NCBI RefSeq assembly: GCF_030063285.1
Contig: NZ_JASISU010000001.1
Span: 868,001 to 932,000, forward strand
Reading direction: 5' to 3'
From: Pseudarthrobacter sp. PS3-L1
GTDB lineage: Bacteria; Actinomycetota; Actinomycetes; Actinomycetales; Micrococcaceae
DNA length: 64,000 nucleotides
Below are positions 47,060 to 56,303 of the stretch, one piece after another. The translations under genes were made by a program, and so were the position numbers. Numbering within the stretch: position 1 is the first letter of the stretch; the number at the start of each line of letters is the position of its first letter. The notes under the pieces are model-generated. The model searched no databases. It was not told the origin of the DNA and saw nothing but the letters and a program-made list of their open reading frames with translations.

Positions 47060-48382
47060 ATGTCCGCTTCATGGTCATTTGAGACCCGTCAGATACATGC
47101 CGGGCAGAGCCCCGACACCGCAACCGGTGCCAGGGCGCTACCGATCTACCAGACGACGTCGTTCGTCTTTCCCAGTGCCGAAAGTGCAGCGAACCGTTTT
47201 GCGCTCAAGGACCTGGACCCCATCTATACCCGGATCGGAAATCCTACTCAGGATGCCGTGGAACAGCGGATCGCCAGCCTGGAGGGGGGCCTGGCCGCCC
47301 TGCTGCTGAGCTCCGGGCAGGCCGCCTCGACGCTGGCCATCCTCAACGTGGCGGAGTCGGGGGACCATGTTGTAGCAAGTCCCAGCCTCTACGGCGGCAC
47401 CTACAACCTTCTGGCCCACACCCTGAAAAAGTTCGGTATCAGCGTCACGTTCGTGGCGGACCTGGACAACCTGGACCAGTGGCGCGATGCTGCCCTGCCC
47501 AATACCAAACTCTTTTTCGGCGAAGTAGTCTCCAATCCCCGCCAGGATGTCCTGGAAATCGAAGGTATTTCCGCCGTGGCGCACGAGGTCGGGGTGCCGT
47601 TGATAGTAGACAACACACTTGCCACGCCATACCTGATCCGTCCCTTGGAATGGGGTGCGGACATTGTGGTGCACTCAGCCACCAAATACCTCGGTGGCCA
47701 CGGAACGGCAATCGGCGGCGTTATCGTCGATTCCGGAAAATTCGACTTCAGCAAGGATCCAGAGCGGTTCCCGAACTTCAATACCCCCGATCCCAGCTAC
47801 AACGGCCTCGTGTATGCCCGTGATCTGGGCGCTGACGGTGCCCTGGGTGCCAACCTGTCCTACATCCTCAAAGCCAGGGTTCAGTTGCTCCGCGACCTTG
47901 GGCCGTCCGTCTCCCCCTTCAATGCGTTCCTCATTGCCCAGGGACTTGAAACACTGAGCCTGCGGGTTGAACGGCACGTGGCCAACGCCACCACCGTGGC
48001 GCAGTGGCTCGAAGCCAGGGACGACGTCGAATCCGTCGCCTACGCGGGACTTGCCTCCAGTCCCTGGTACGAGCGGGGCCGCAAATACGGGCCGCGAGGC
48101 ACCGGCGCAATTGTCTCATTTGTCCTGCCCGGGGGAGCAGATGCCGGACAGGCCTTCGTGGATGCCCTTGAACTGCACTCCAATGTGGCCAATATCGGGG
48201 ACGTGCGCTCGTTGGTCATCCACCCGGCCTCCACCACGCACAGCCAACTCACGGCGGAGCAGCAGGCGACTGCAGGCGTGCTGCCAGGGATGGTGCGGCT
48301 CTCGGTGGGCCTGGAGCACATAGATGACATCCTTGCGGACCTGGATGCCGGATTCCGCGCTGCCAAGACAGCGGCAGGCTAG
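47060..48382 (+). CDS. metY: O-acetylhomoserine sulfhydrylase
   Basis: A 440-residue PLP enzyme that makes homocysteine from O-acetylhomoserine and sulfide, the direct route to methionine. It has the Cys/Met metabolism fold with PLP Lys209 in HSATKYLGGHG, the NPT / QRIASLEGG opening and the SLYGGTYNL cofactor region. The length and the long ADGALGANLSY insertion fit O-acetylhomoserine rather than cystathionine enzymes. AAGGAGG lies 7 nt before the ATG. It is controlled by the SAM-IV-type aptamer just upstream and is followed by metX with its own riboswitch, so the pathway substrate is supplied next door. Confidence 0.95.
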   Translation: MSASWSFETRQIHAGQSPDTATGARALPIYQTTSFVFPSAESAANRFALKDLDPIYTRIGNPTQDAVEQRIASLEGGLAALLLSSGQAASTLAILNVAESGDHVVASPSLYGGTYNLLAHTLKKFGISVTFVADLDNLDQWRDAALPNTKLFFGEVVSNPRQDVLEIEGISAVAHEVGVPLIVDNTLATPYLIRPLEWGADIVVHSATKYLGGHGTAIGGVIVDSGKFDFSKDPERFPNFNTPDPSYNGLVYARDLGADGALGANLSYILKARVQLLRDLGPSVSPFNAFLIAQGLETLSLRVERHVANATTVAQWLEARDDVESVAYAGLASSPWYERGRKYGPRGTGAIVSFVLPGGADAGQAFVDALELHSNVANIGDVRSLVIHPASTTHSQLTAEQQATAGVLPGMVRLSVGLEHIDDILADLDAGFRAAKTAAG

Positions 48383-48397
48383 CGCCCTCCATGGTGC

Positions 48398-48427
48398 GGG
48401 CAGCTGCGGTGCGGACTGCAGCTGCCC
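48398..48427 (+). terminator. Stem-loop after metY
   Basis: GGGCAGCTGC (48398-48407) and GCAGCTGCCC (48418-48427) form a perfect 10-bp stem with a 10-nt loop, 15 bases after the metY stop. There is no T-run. It separates metY from the metX promoter. Confidence 0.55.
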
Positions 48428-48506
48428 AGCTGGCAGTGGCGTGGCCCGCACTCGTCCCCTCATATCGTGCGCCGCGATCTGCTGGAGTCACAAACCGGTC
48501 ACACGC

Positions 48507-48537
48507 TTGGCATTCGGAGGCAAGGGTTTCGTAGAAT
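48507..48537 (+). promoter_or_regulatory. Candidate metX promoter
   Basis: TTGGCA (48507-48512) and TAGAAT (48532-48537) are separated by 19 nt, slightly long. The expected start point, about 48544, is exactly where the riboswitch core begins. Confidence 0.5.
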
Positions 48538-48543
48538 CGGTGC

Positions 48544-48658
48544 AGGTCATGAGTGCCAGCGACAGCCCCGGCTTGCTGGCCGGCAACCCTCCACTTGCGG
48601 CGGGGTGCCCCGGGTGAGGACCTGGTGCGCCGTTCAACCGACGGCGCGCAAGCGCGAG
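48544..48658 (+). promoter_or_regulatory. SAM-IV-type riboswitch upstream of metX
   Basis: The core is nearly identical to the metY leader: AGGTCATGAGTGCCAGCG, CCGGCTTGCTGGCCGGCAAC, GGGGTGCCCCGGGTGA. AGGTC (48544-48548) pairs with GACCT (48619-48623). The 3' hairpin is different in sequence (GCGCCGT at 48627-48633 with ACGGCGC at 48641-48647) but kept as a pair, followed by the same GCAAGCGCG. The aptamer ends about 15 nt before the metX ATG, so ligand binding could hide the ribosome site. Confidence 0.9.
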
Positions 48659-48672
48659 GCTAGGTCACTATC

Positions 48673-49929
48673 ATGAGTATTTTTCTTTCCGGTCAGGCGA
48701 TGGGCGCGCACGCAGATCCAACAGGCGCAACGAGGGAGCCTCTCCGTCGTGGTCCTGATCCGGTTGTCTCCGGACCTGCTGTTTCCGGACCTGCCGCTTC
48801 TGAACCAGCGGCCACCGGGATGCCGCAACGCCACACGGGCAAGGGGAACGACGGACTCCTGAGATTTGCCTCCGTTGGACCAGTGCAGCTTGAGGCGGGC
48901 GGATTCCTGCCTGATGTGACACTGGCCTACGAAACGTGGGGAGCGCTCAACGCGGATTCTTCCAATGCGATCCTGATCCACCATGCACTTACTGGCAGTA
49001 CCCACGTCACACAGGGTGACAGTGATGACGCTGGGTGGTGGGAAGAGCTGGTAGGTCCTGGTGCTCCGGTGAACACTACCAAATTTTTTGTTGTCTCCGT
49101 GAACATGCTGGGAGGCTGCTATGGCTCCACCGGGCCAGCATCGACTGCACCGGATGGCCGCCCCTGGGGCTCACGGTTCCCCCTCATTACCCTCCGGGAC
49201 ACGGTGGAAGTCGAAGAGCGGTTGGCTGACCAGTTGGGCATCGCTACCTGGCATGCTGTTGTGGGCGGGTCACTGGGCGGTGCACGTGCTCTTGAGTGGG
49301 CCATCAGCCGGCCTGACCGCGTCCAACGATGCGGCGTCATTGCATGTGGTCCAACCAGCACGGCGGAGCAGATCGCTTTTGCCCAGGCGCAGACCCTTGC
49401 TATCAGGCAAGACAGGGATTTCAACGACGGCGATTACTATGGGGGTCCGTTGCCCGACGCCGGGTTGGCGTTGGCACGGCGCATCGCCCACATCACCTAC
49501 CGCTCCGCAGCGGAACTTGATAACCGCTTTGGCCGTCAGCCCCAGCAGCTCGAACAGCCGCTGCAGGCCCAGGCGCTTGCCCAGAGGGGGCGCTATCAAG
49601 TGGAAAGCTACCTGGATCACCAGGGCAACAAGTTGGTGGGCCGCTTCGACGCGAACAGCTATGTGGTCATCACTGAGGCCCTCATGAGCCATGACATCAC
49701 CCGCGGGCGGGGGACCCTTGGCGAGGCACTGGGTAGGACAAGTGCCCAGTTCTTCATTGCTGCCGTCACCTCGGACCGGCTCTACTTTCCTGCTGAGTCA
49801 GAGTCGCTTGCGGCGGCTCTCCCCACACCGGTGGACGTCCATATGATCAGCGCAGGAATTGGCCACGACGCCTTCCTGACGGATATTGCGCAGGTGGCTG
49901 AACCCTTGCGACTGCACCTTAGCCAGTGA
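48673..49929 (+). CDS. metX: Homoserine O-acetyltransferase
   Basis: A 418-residue alpha/beta-hydrolase-fold acetyltransferase that makes O-acetylhomoserine from homoserine and acetyl-CoA. The nucleophile is Ser200 in VGGSLGGARALEW; LIHHALTGSTHV, the NMLGGCYGSTGPAS loop and the C-terminal GHDAFLTD are MetX signatures. About 50 N-terminal residues are low complexity, with a repeated VSGPA, and exceed the usual length. The ribosome site is weak. It lies downstream of metY behind a second SAM-IV-type riboswitch; together the two genes carry homoserine to homocysteine under SAM control. Confidence 0.95.
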   Translation: MSIFLSGQAMGAHADPTGATREPLRRGPDPVVSGPAVSGPAASEPAATGMPQRHTGKGNDGLLRFASVGPVQLEAGGFLPDVTLAYETWGALNADSSNAILIHHALTGSTHVTQGDSDDAGWWEELVGPGAPVNTTKFFVVSVNMLGGCYGSTGPASTAPDGRPWGSRFPLITLRDTVEVEERLADQLGIATWHAVVGGSLGGARALEWAISRPDRVQRCGVIACGPTSTAEQIAFAQAQTLAIRQDRDFNDGDYYGGPLPDAGLALARRIAHITYRSAAELDNRFGRQPQQLEQPLQAQALAQRGRYQVESYLDHQGNKLVGRFDANSYVVITEALMSHDITRGRGTLGEALGRTSAQFFIAAVTSDRLYFPAESESLAAALPTPVDVHMISAGIGHDAFLTDIAQVAEPLRLHLSQ

Positions 49930-49989
49930 TCCCGACGGCATCGTACCGTTGGCGAAGTGCGGGACTTCGGACCCACAGACGCACGTATA

Positions 49990-50571
49990 TTAGCCCTTCA
50001 TGATCTCCGAGCGTTGGGACATGTAATCCTCCATGGAGAGTTCACCGGCGCTGTATTTCTCATCCAGTTCAGCAAGTTTTCGGGCCCGGAAGCCCTGGGG
50101 ACCGGCGGGCGACGTCGGCAGGTCAGGGCCTGCCTGTTCCGTCCCGCCGCCTGGCCCTGCCTGCGTGTCCTGCTGTCCCTGGGTGCCCCAGTTGGGCTGC
50201 GCTGGTTGTCCCGGATAGCTGGGCAGCTGGTTACCGGAGGGCTGCTCGCCATGGTTCTGCCCGCCATGGTTCTGCCCGCTGGCATAGGGGTCGCCCAAGG
50301 AGGGCCCGCCCATAGGTGGGTAGGGCTGGCTCGGGGGAGTCTGCTTGGGCTGGCCCAGTTCCCGGAAACCGCCTGCCATGTAGTCCTGCTGCGTGTACCC
50401 GTCGCGAGGCTGGTTACGGGTGGGACCCGTTCCAAATCCGGGGCCGCCGGTTCCGGGGAATCCGCCTACACCATCGTGGTTGCGGCGGTTGAGTTGGGAC
50501 CGCCGGTACCAGCGCATGGCCATGGGAATCAGGAAGGACAAGATGATAATCCACAGAAACAGACTGCTCAC
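49990..50571 (-). CDS. Membrane protein with Gly/Pro/Gln-rich linker and SHOCT domain
   Basis: A 193-residue protein. Residues 1-20 form one membrane span followed by basic residues, then a long Gly/Pro/Gln/Asn-rich flexible segment (30-155), then a C-terminal SHOCT motif (KLAELDEKYSAGELSMEDYMSQRSEI). SHOCT is a short oligomerisation element often found at protein ends. The specific role is unknown. GTG 50571 has GAGAGG 9 nt upstream. It converges on metX, with 60 bases between the stops that contain only a weak 5-bp repeat. Confidence 0.8.
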   Translation of the reverse strand: MSSLFLWIIILSFLIPMAMRWYRRSQLNRRNHDGVGGFPGTGGPGFGTGPTRNQPRDGYTQQDYMAGGFRELGQPKQTPPSQPYPPMGGPSLGDPYASGQNHGGQNHGEQPSGNQLPSYPGQPAQPNWGTQGQQDTQAGPGGGTEQAGPDLPTSPAGPQGFRARKLAELDEKYSAGELSMEDYMSQRSEIMKG

Positions 50572-50705
50572 TGGAACGGACCTCTCATTGGCGGTCCCTC
50601 CAGTTTAGCGGCGGACTGGCAAGCCAGCTGGTAGCTATGCCCAGAGCGCAGGAGCAGCCGGATCCATGTGTCCTTGACCGCGGCCGGACACTCCTTCGCG
50701 GTGGA

Positions 50706-51602
50706 TCACACCGGGCGGGGTCCCTCGCCGGATCCCAGCGGTGCGCCGGTACCGAAAACAGGACCCGGAATGGGGCGCTTCGCTGTGATGCCATCGCCCG
50801 AAGACCGATGGGTCAGGCGGCGGACCACCCACGGGACAAAGTATTCCCGGGCCCACACGAGGTCGTTACCGCGGGCCTCACGCCAGGGGACCTGCGGCAG
50901 CGGTTTTGGCACCAGCGGATCGAGCGTATGCGCCACGTTCAGTGAATCCAGGACCATGGCAGCGATGGTGTGGTGGCCCATCGGTGAAAAGTGCAGGCGA
51001 TCCCCATCCCACATCTGTGGATCACTGAGCTGGCGGAGGGACCACATGTCGGCAATCACGGCATCGTGGCGCGCAGCCACCGTCCGGAGATTCTCGTTGT
51101 AGATAGCAATTTTTCCGCGAATGCGTCCCAGAACGGAGGACCCGGTATCTGGCCCGTTGAACAACACGACAGTGGCCCCATTCATGCTGAGGATCTGAAC
51201 CACGGAGTCGAGTTTTTCTGCCAGGGCGTCAGGGTCGCCGCCGGGCCGGATCAGATCGTTGCCGCCCGCGGAGAGCGTTACCAGGTCCGGGCGCAGGGCC
51301 AGGCACGCCGCCAGCTGCTGGTCCACGATCTGCTGGAGCAGGCGTCCCCTCACAGCCAGGTTCGCATAGGCGAAGCCGTCGTGACCGCGGCTCAGTTCCT
51401 CGGCCACCCTGTCGGCCCAGCCCCTGTACCCACCTGGGCGGGTCGGCGCAGGGTCCCCAATCCCCTCGGTGAACGAGTCTCCCATGGCTACATAACGCCC
51501 CCACGGGTGAGGCTGCACGCTGGTGGGACTTGAACCGTCGTCGGCCAGGCCGAAACTCTCGCCGATGCCTGTTGTGGGAAGTTCTGTCCCGCGGTCCGTC
51601 AT
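50706..51602 (-). CDS. SGNH/GDSL-family hydrolase
   Basis: A 298-residue esterase/lipase-like enzyme of the SGNH type. All four blocks are visible: GDSFTEG with the nucleophilic Ser, a Gly in block II, GGND, and DRLHFSPMGH with the catalytic Asp/His. There is no signal peptide, so it is probably cytoplasmic. ATG 51602 is preferred because GAGG lies 8 nt upstream; a GTG nine codons earlier (51629) is possible. The C-terminal 60 residues after the catalytic domain are Arg/Pro-rich. It is divergent from a carboxylesterase gene. Substrate unknown. Confidence 0.88.
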   Translation of the reverse strand: MTDRGTELPTTGIGESFGLADDGSSPTSVQPHPWGRYVAMGDSFTEGIGDPAPTRPGGYRGWADRVAEELSRGHDGFAYANLAVRGRLLQQIVDQQLAACLALRPDLVTLSAGGNDLIRPGGDPDALAEKLDSVVQILSMNGATVVLFNGPDTGSSVLGRIRGKIAIYNENLRTVAARHDAVIADMWSLRQLSDPQMWDGDRLHFSPMGHHTIAAMVLDSLNVAHTLDPLVPKPLPQVPWREARGNDLVWAREYFVPWVVRRLTHRSSGDGITAKRPIPGPVFGTGAPLGSGEGPRPV

Positions 51603-51705
51603 ATCCTGGCCAGCCTCGTTCTTAATCACGTTTAAATCCTGCCCTGCCAGCTCACGCTACGCCACCGAAGGTTTGGCTGACAGGGCAGCTGCAAGAATAG
51701 GAACC

Positions 51706-52362
51706 ATGACTTCAGCCGATCTATTTCCCGAACCCACAGTCATGTGGGCCACACCCAACGCTGACCAGGCCGGAAAACCGCTGCTCATCCTCCTGCACGG
51801 CTATGGCGCCAACGAAAACGATCTCCTAAGCCTGGCGGAAATGCTGCCGGATGCGTTTGCGGTGGCGTCCGTGCGCGCACCCTTGGATCTCGGATCGGGC
51901 TTCAGCTGGTTTCCGCTGACCGCTGCCCTTGATTTTTCCATTGATGCAGTAACCCGGGCGGCAGACCACCTGGAAACGTGGCTGGACGGTATCCGTGCCA
52001 ACCATTCCTCTGTCACGCTGCTGGGCTTTTCCCAGGGAATGGCCATGGCGACCACCCTGCTGCGGCGCCGTCCCTCGGACTATGCCGCCGTCGTCGGGCT
52101 GTCTGGTTTTGTGGTGGATGTTGGGAGCAGTACCGAACTGGGTGCCCAGGATGACCTGCTCTCCGGATCCGTCCCCTTTTTCTGGGGCCGCGACCAGCAG
52201 GACCCGGTGATTCCGGCAGACAAAATCGACTACACCATGGCCTGGCTCCGGCCACACGTGAAGCTGACCAAAGTGCTCTACACGGGTATGTGGCACGGCA
52301 TCAACGCGCAGGAGATAGGCCATGTGGGCGAGTTCCTGACCCATGAGGTCCTCAAGGGCTGA
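51706..52362 (+). CDS. Carboxylesterase/phospholipase family alpha/beta hydrolase
   Basis: A 218-residue alpha/beta hydrolase of the YpfH/carboxylesterase 2 type. The open frame extends upstream to 51523, but ATG 51706 has AGGA before it and gives the expected N-terminus. LLHGYGANENDLL forms the oxyanion loop, the nucleophile is Ser109 in GFSQGM, and MWHGIN carries the catalytic His. The usual size of this family is 200-230. It probably hydrolyses short-chain esters or lysophospholipids in the cytoplasm. It converges on the S4-domain gene with no strong terminator between them. Confidence 0.9.
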   Translation: MTSADLFPEPTVMWATPNADQAGKPLLILLHGYGANENDLLSLAEMLPDAFAVASVRAPLDLGSGFSWFPLTAALDFSIDAVTRAADHLETWLDGIRANHSSVTLLGFSQGMAMATTLLRRRPSDYAAVVGLSGFVVDVGSSTELGAQDDLLSGSVPFFWGRDQQDPVIPADKIDYTMAWLRPHVKLTKVLYTGMWHGINAQEIGHVGEFLTHEVLKG

Positions 52363-52444
52363 AAACCTGTCTCCGTCGGCTGGATACAGCCAACCGGAAT
52401 CCGCCTGATGGACGCTCAGCTGTGATAACAGTTGGCCGTCAGGA

Positions 52445-52681
52445 TCAGCTCACCAGGGGTGCACTGATCCTGACTGTCCGTCCACCCGCTGTGACAGTGT
52501 CACCATTATGCAACTGGCGGCCTCGCCGTTCGTCGATGTCTCCGTTAACCTTGACTAGGCCGTTGCGGATCATGTCCGCAGCCTCAACCCCGTCTTCCAC
52601 CAGGTTCGCCAGCTTCAGCAGCTGGCCCAACCGAATCATGTCGTCCCGGAGCGTAATTACTTCAATGTCCTGCTTATCCAT
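52445..52681 (-). CDS. Small S4-domain RNA-binding protein
   Basis: A 78-residue protein made almost entirely of an S4 RNA-binding domain: IRLGQLLKLANLVEDG, ADMIRNGLVKVNG, then the basic RGRQLHNGD turn and TVTAGG. It resembles YbcJ/YaaA-type small S4 proteins, thought to bind structured RNA in translation or ribosome assembly. ATG 52681 has no clear ribosome site and a CATCAT hexamer 7 nt upstream, so it may be leaderless. It is divergent from the DMT transporter gene, only 33 bases apart. Confidence 0.88.
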   Translation of the reverse strand: MDKQDIEVITLRDDMIRLGQLLKLANLVEDGVEAADMIRNGLVKVNGDIDERRGRQLHNGDTVTAGGRTVRISAPLVS

Positions 52682-52714
52682 ACTGCCAATGATGCCCGAC
52701 CGGAGGCTCCCCGC

Positions 52715-53701
52715 GTGACCGCCAAGACAGGCCTGCCTCTCCCCGTGGGCCTCCTCCTCGCCGTTTCGGCGGGTCTTGCCATTCCCGTCCAGGGACGGAT
52801 CAACGGTGCATTGGGTGTCAAGCTCGACGACGGCATTGCGGCGGCGTTGGTCAGTTTCAGTACCGGCCTGCTTCTGATGGCCGTCATCTGCCTGGTACTG
52901 CCGCGGGGTCGGGCGGGTGCTTCCCGGATCATCCCAGCGCTCCGTGAGCGGGAGTTCCCGCGCATCTACGCTCTTGCCGGTGCCATCGGAGGCCTGTTTG
53001 TTTTTGCCCAGTCCTTTACTGTCGGCATTCTTGGCGTCGCACTGTTCACTGTTGCGGCCGTTACCGGCCAGACCGTCAGCGGGTTGCTCGTGGATCGGCT
53101 CGGCCTGGGTCCGGCGGGCCGGAAGCGGGTCACCGGGATCCGGGTGGTGGGCTGCATCCTGACAGTCGCCGCCGTCGCCTGGGCAGTCTCACCCAGGCTG
53201 GGTGCGGCCACCGGATCTGAAGGCGGTCTCGGCGCCCTGATCCTTCCGTTGCTGCTCCCGATCCTTGCGGGATTCATGATGAGTTTCCAGCAGGCCATGA
53301 ACGGAACAGCCACTGTGCACTACGGCACGCCCCTGGCCGCCACGCTGATGAACTTCATTGCCGGCGCCACGGTGCTCTGGATTGCCTGGGGGATCAAGGC
53401 TGTTGTCGCCGGGGTCGGCAATCCCCTGCCGGGAGAGTGGTGGTACTACCTGGGCGGTCCCATGGGATGTGTTTTTATCGGGTTAGGTGCCCTGTTGGTG
53501 CGCAGCCTGGGAGTGCTTGTCACAGGGCTTGGCATGATTGCGGGCCAACTTCTGGGTTCGCTGGCGCTCGACCTGATCGTCCCCTCACCCGGGACTGTCA
53601 TTGCTCCAGCGACCATCCTGGGAACGCTGCTGACCCTGGTCGCCATTGTCCTGGCCACGCTGCCCTGGCCGCGTGGAGCCATGGGCCGCGCGGGCCGGTA
53701 G
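52715..53701 (+). CDS. DMT-superfamily transporter, DUF606/YdcZ type (fused duplicate)
   Basis: A 328-residue membrane protein with about ten spans. Two halves of about 150 residues each start with a similar pattern (LAIPVQGRINGALG in the first half, GFMMSFQQAMNGT in the second), the layout of the YdcZ/DUF606 family, which exists both as separate short subunits and as fused pairs. The substrate is unknown. GTG 52715 has GGAGG 9 nt upstream. No functional link to the neighbouring S4 or glyS genes is evident. Confidence 0.87.
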   Translation: MTAKTGLPLPVGLLLAVSAGLAIPVQGRINGALGVKLDDGIAAALVSFSTGLLLMAVICLVLPRGRAGASRIIPALREREFPRIYALAGAIGGLFVFAQSFTVGILGVALFTVAAVTGQTVSGLLVDRLGLGPAGRKRVTGIRVVGCILTVAAVAWAVSPRLGAATGSEGGLGALILPLLLPILAGFMMSFQQAMNGTATVHYGTPLAATLMNFIAGATVLWIAWGIKAVVAGVGNPLPGEWWYYLGGPMGCVFIGLGALLVRSLGVLVTGLGMIAGQLLGSLALDLIVPSPGTVIAPATILGTLLTLVAIVLATLPWPRGAMGRAGR

Positions 53702-53822
53702 GCTGGAGCAAGCAGTTTTCCTGCAACCCACAACGCACAGCACCCCGGTCCGGCGCCCTGCCGCATCCGGGGGACCACAGCGCGGACCGCACCCAGCGGC
53801 CCGGTAGATCATTGGAGTACCC

Positions 53823-55208
53823 ATGGCAGCAAAATCCGTTCTTGACCAGGTCATTTCCCTCTCGAAGAGGCGGGGATTCGTTTTCCAGGCTGGTGAAATC
53901 TACGGAGGCTCGCGTTCTGCCTGGGACTACGGACCCCTGGGAGCCGAACTCAAAGAAAACATCAAGCGCCAGTGGTGGCAGTCCATGGTCCGCGGCCGTG
54001 AAGACGTTGTGGGACTCGACTCATCAGTCATCCTGCCCCGCCAGGTCTGGGAAGCATCCGGCCACGTGGATGTCTTCTCCGATCCCCTGGTGGAGTGCAT
54101 GTCGTGCCACAAGCGTTACCGTGCTGACCACCTGGAGGAAGAGTACGCGGAGAAGAAAGGCCGGCCAGCAGAGAACGGGCTGAAGGACATTGCCTGCGCC
54201 AACTGCGGTACCCGCGGCGAATGGACCGAGCCGCAGGAGTTCTCCGGGCTGCTCAAGACATTCCTGGGGCCCGTTGCCAGCGAAGAAGGCATGCACTACC
54301 TGCGCCCAGAGACTGCGCAGGGCATCTTCGTGAACTTCAACAACGTCCTCACCACTGCCCGGAAAAAGCCACCGTTTGGCATCGGGCAGATCGGCAAATC
54401 CTTCAGGAACGAGATCACACCGGGAAACTTCATTTTCCGTACGCGTGAATTCGAGCAGATGGAAATGGAGTTCTTTGTCGAACCGGGCACCGATGAAGAG
54501 TGGCATCAGTACTGGATGACGGAACGCATGTCCTGGTACACCGGCCTGGGCATCAAGGAAGAGAACCTGCGCTTCTTTGAGCACCCGCTTGAAAAGCTCA
54601 GCCACTACTCCAAGGGCACCACCGACATTGAATACAGGTTTGGCTTCACGGGGTCCGAGTGGGGAGAGCTGGAGGGCGTTGCCAACCGGACGGACTTTGA
54701 CCTGAGCACGCATTCCAAGGCCTCCGGCACGGACCTCAGCTATTTTAACCAGGCGACAAACGAACGCTACACGCCCTATGTCATTGAGCCTGCTGCGGGC
54801 CTGACCCGCTCGTTCATGGCTTTCCTCATTGATGCCTACACCGAAGACGAGGCTCCCAACTCCAAGGGCGGCGTCGACGTCCGTACAGTCCTGAAGCTGG
54901 ATCCGCGGCTTGCGCCCATGAAAGCCGCCGTGCTGCCGCTGAGCCGCAACGAGTCACTCTCGCCCAAAGCCAAGGAACTGGCCGCGCAGCTGCGCAAAAA
55001 CTGGAATATCGACTTCGATGATGCCGGGGCAATCGGCAGGCGTTACCGTCGCCAGGATGAGATCGGTACGCCGTTCTGTATCACAGTGGACTTCGAGACC
55101 CTCGAGGACCAGGCCGTCACCATCCGCGAACGCGACACCATGAGCCAGGAGCGCGTCTCCCTGGACAAGGTGGAGGGCTACCTGGCCGCACGGCTGATTG
55201 GAGCCTGA
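53823..55208 (+). CDS. glyS: Glycyl-tRNA synthetase (class II, alpha2 type)
   Basis: A 461-residue class II aminoacyl-tRNA synthetase of the dimeric type found in Actinomycetota, not the alpha2beta2 form of E. coli. Visible features: the N-terminal [16 protein letters not shown], the zinc-like CxxC pairs (CMSCHKR, CANCG), motif 2 ([25 protein letters not shown]) and motif 3 ([14 protein letters not shown]). The C-terminal anticodon-binding domain completes it. GGAG lies 8 nt before the ATG. A GNAT gene follows after 2 bases and is probably cotranscribed. Confidence 0.97.
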   Translation: MAAKSVLDQVISLSKRRGFVFQAGEIYGGSRSAWDYGPLGAELKENIKRQWWQSMVRGREDVVGLDSSVILPRQVWEASGHVDVFSDPLVECMSCHKRYRADHLEEEYAEKKGRPAENGLKDIACANCGTRGEWTEPQEFSGLLKTFLGPVASEEGMHYLRPETAQGIFVNFNNVLTTARKKPPFGIGQIGKSFRNEITPGNFIFRTREFEQMEMEFFVEPGTDEEWHQYWMTERMSWYTGLGIKEENLRFFEHPLEKLSHYSKGTTDIEYRFGFTGSEWGELEGVANRTDFDLSTHSKASGTDLSYFNQATNERYTPYVIEPAAGLTRSFMAFLIDAYTEDEAPNSKGGVDVRTVLKLDPRLAPMKAAVLPLSRNESLSPKAKELAAQLRKNWNIDFDDAGAIGRRYRRQDEIGTPFCITVDFETLEDQAVTIRERDTMSQERVSLDKVEGYLAARLIGA

Positions 55209-55210
55209 GC

Positions 55211-56233
55211 ATGGCCATTTCCTACCGCGCATGGCGTGACGGCGATGACCTTGAACTGCTGGCCATCTGGGGCGACCCGGACAATTACCAGGCCAGGTAC
55301 TTCCGCAGTGCCCTGGCCGTCTCCTCCGCTGGCACACCGGGAGCGCCCTGGCGACGCTGCATTGTTGCCGAGGACGTTGTTGACGGCATTGCCGTTGCGG
55401 TCGGGGCAGGTGTCGTCTATGAGGCAAGCCTGCACACCGAACGGCTCTGGGCCTACATCGAGGTGGCGCGCGATCATCGCCGCTCCGGCATCGGCAGCAC
55501 GTTGCTGCGGATGCTGCGAGCGGAGGCCAGCGATTCGCCGTCGGGAGTCACCAGGCTTCGCGCCAAGGTGATTGGCGAAACTCCCGGAGCAGCCTTTGCA
55601 GCGTTCGCTGGACTGGCACCGATCCAACGGTCCCGTCTGGTGGTGGTTCAACCGGCAGCCCTGAGCCTGCCTGTCTTCGGTTCTTCCGACGGTGCCACCG
55701 GGCAGGGCGAGGATGCCGGCTCCGACATTGTCATGGACCTGGCTACCGGCTCTGTTGAACTGACGGATGTGGTGGGCAGGTATTACAGCTCGATCCACAG
55801 CTGGGACTCGCCGGGAGTGATTTCTATGGGCCAGGTACAGCGGCAGTTCCTTGACGACCTCACGGGTGCCCATGGCGCCCTGGTCCTGCGGGCGCGTCCG
55901 GCGTCAGCGTTCGGCGCCGGCGTGGCGCCCTCCCGCAAGGGCAGGATCCGCGCGTTTGCGATCAGCTATGCAGAGGCAGCAGATCCGCAGGCTGCCGAAG
56001 AAGACTCCGGTCCGGAGCGCCCTACGGATGTTTTTGTCGGGCATGAACCTGACCTTGATCCCACAGACGCAGCAGAAGCCGTCCGCGACATGCTCTCGCT
56101 CCTCGCCTACCAGCATCCCGTGATGGTGGAAATGGATGACTCAATGACGGCGTTGCGTGCCGCCATCGAGCCCCTCCTGGCTGGCGGCAAGGCAACGCTG
56201 GCTGCGCCGGACACGCTCATTGTCGCCGAGTAG
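55211..56233 (+). CDS. GNAT family acetyltransferase with a C-terminal extension
   Basis: A 340-residue protein. The N-terminal half is a GNAT domain with the acetyl-CoA loop VARDHRRSGIGSTLL at about 78-92. The second half (about 160-340) repeats a GNAT-like plan (a QVQRQFLDDLTG segment, VFVGHEPDL, a VEMDDSMTALRAAIEPLL end) but lacks the Arg/Gly acetyl-CoA loop, so it may be a degenerate second GNAT domain. The substrate is unknown. ATG 55211 follows the glyS stop by 2 nt, so it is in one transcript with glycyl-tRNA synthetase. Confidence 0.82.
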   Translation: MAISYRAWRDGDDLELLAIWGDPDNYQARYFRSALAVSSAGTPGAPWRRCIVAEDVVDGIAVAVGAGVVYEASLHTERLWAYIEVARDHRRSGIGSTLLRMLRAEASDSPSGVTRLRAKVIGETPGAAFAAFAGLAPIQRSRLVVVQPAALSLPVFGSSDGATGQGEDAGSDIVMDLATGSVELTDVVGRYYSSIHSWDSPGVISMGQVQRQFLDDLTGAHGALVLRARPASAFGAGVAPSRKGRIRAFAISYAEAADPQAAEEDSGPERPTDVFVGHEPDLDPTDAAEAVRDMLSLLAYQHPVMVEMDDSMTALRAAIEPLLAGGKATLAAPDTLIVAE

Positions 56234-56303
56234 CCCAACGAGGAAGGAAGCGCCACCTCTCGGTGTCAGCCTTCAAAACTGCTGGTAGCGCTCCTCCTCC
56301 GGG

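Noticed and set aside
49930..49989. Terminator between metX and the SHOCT gene
   Set aside because: Only a 5-bp repeat (GAAGT/ACTTC) is present, too weak to support.
53702..53822. T-box or other leader element before glyS
   Set aside because: No T-box sequence, specifier loop or antiterminator pairing is visible in the 121 bases.
56234..56303. Possible relative of the gatB/lysR palindrome, because of a GGTAGCGCT match
   Set aside because: Only about nine bases match and no stem of useful length forms, so I do not call it a repeat family or a terminator.
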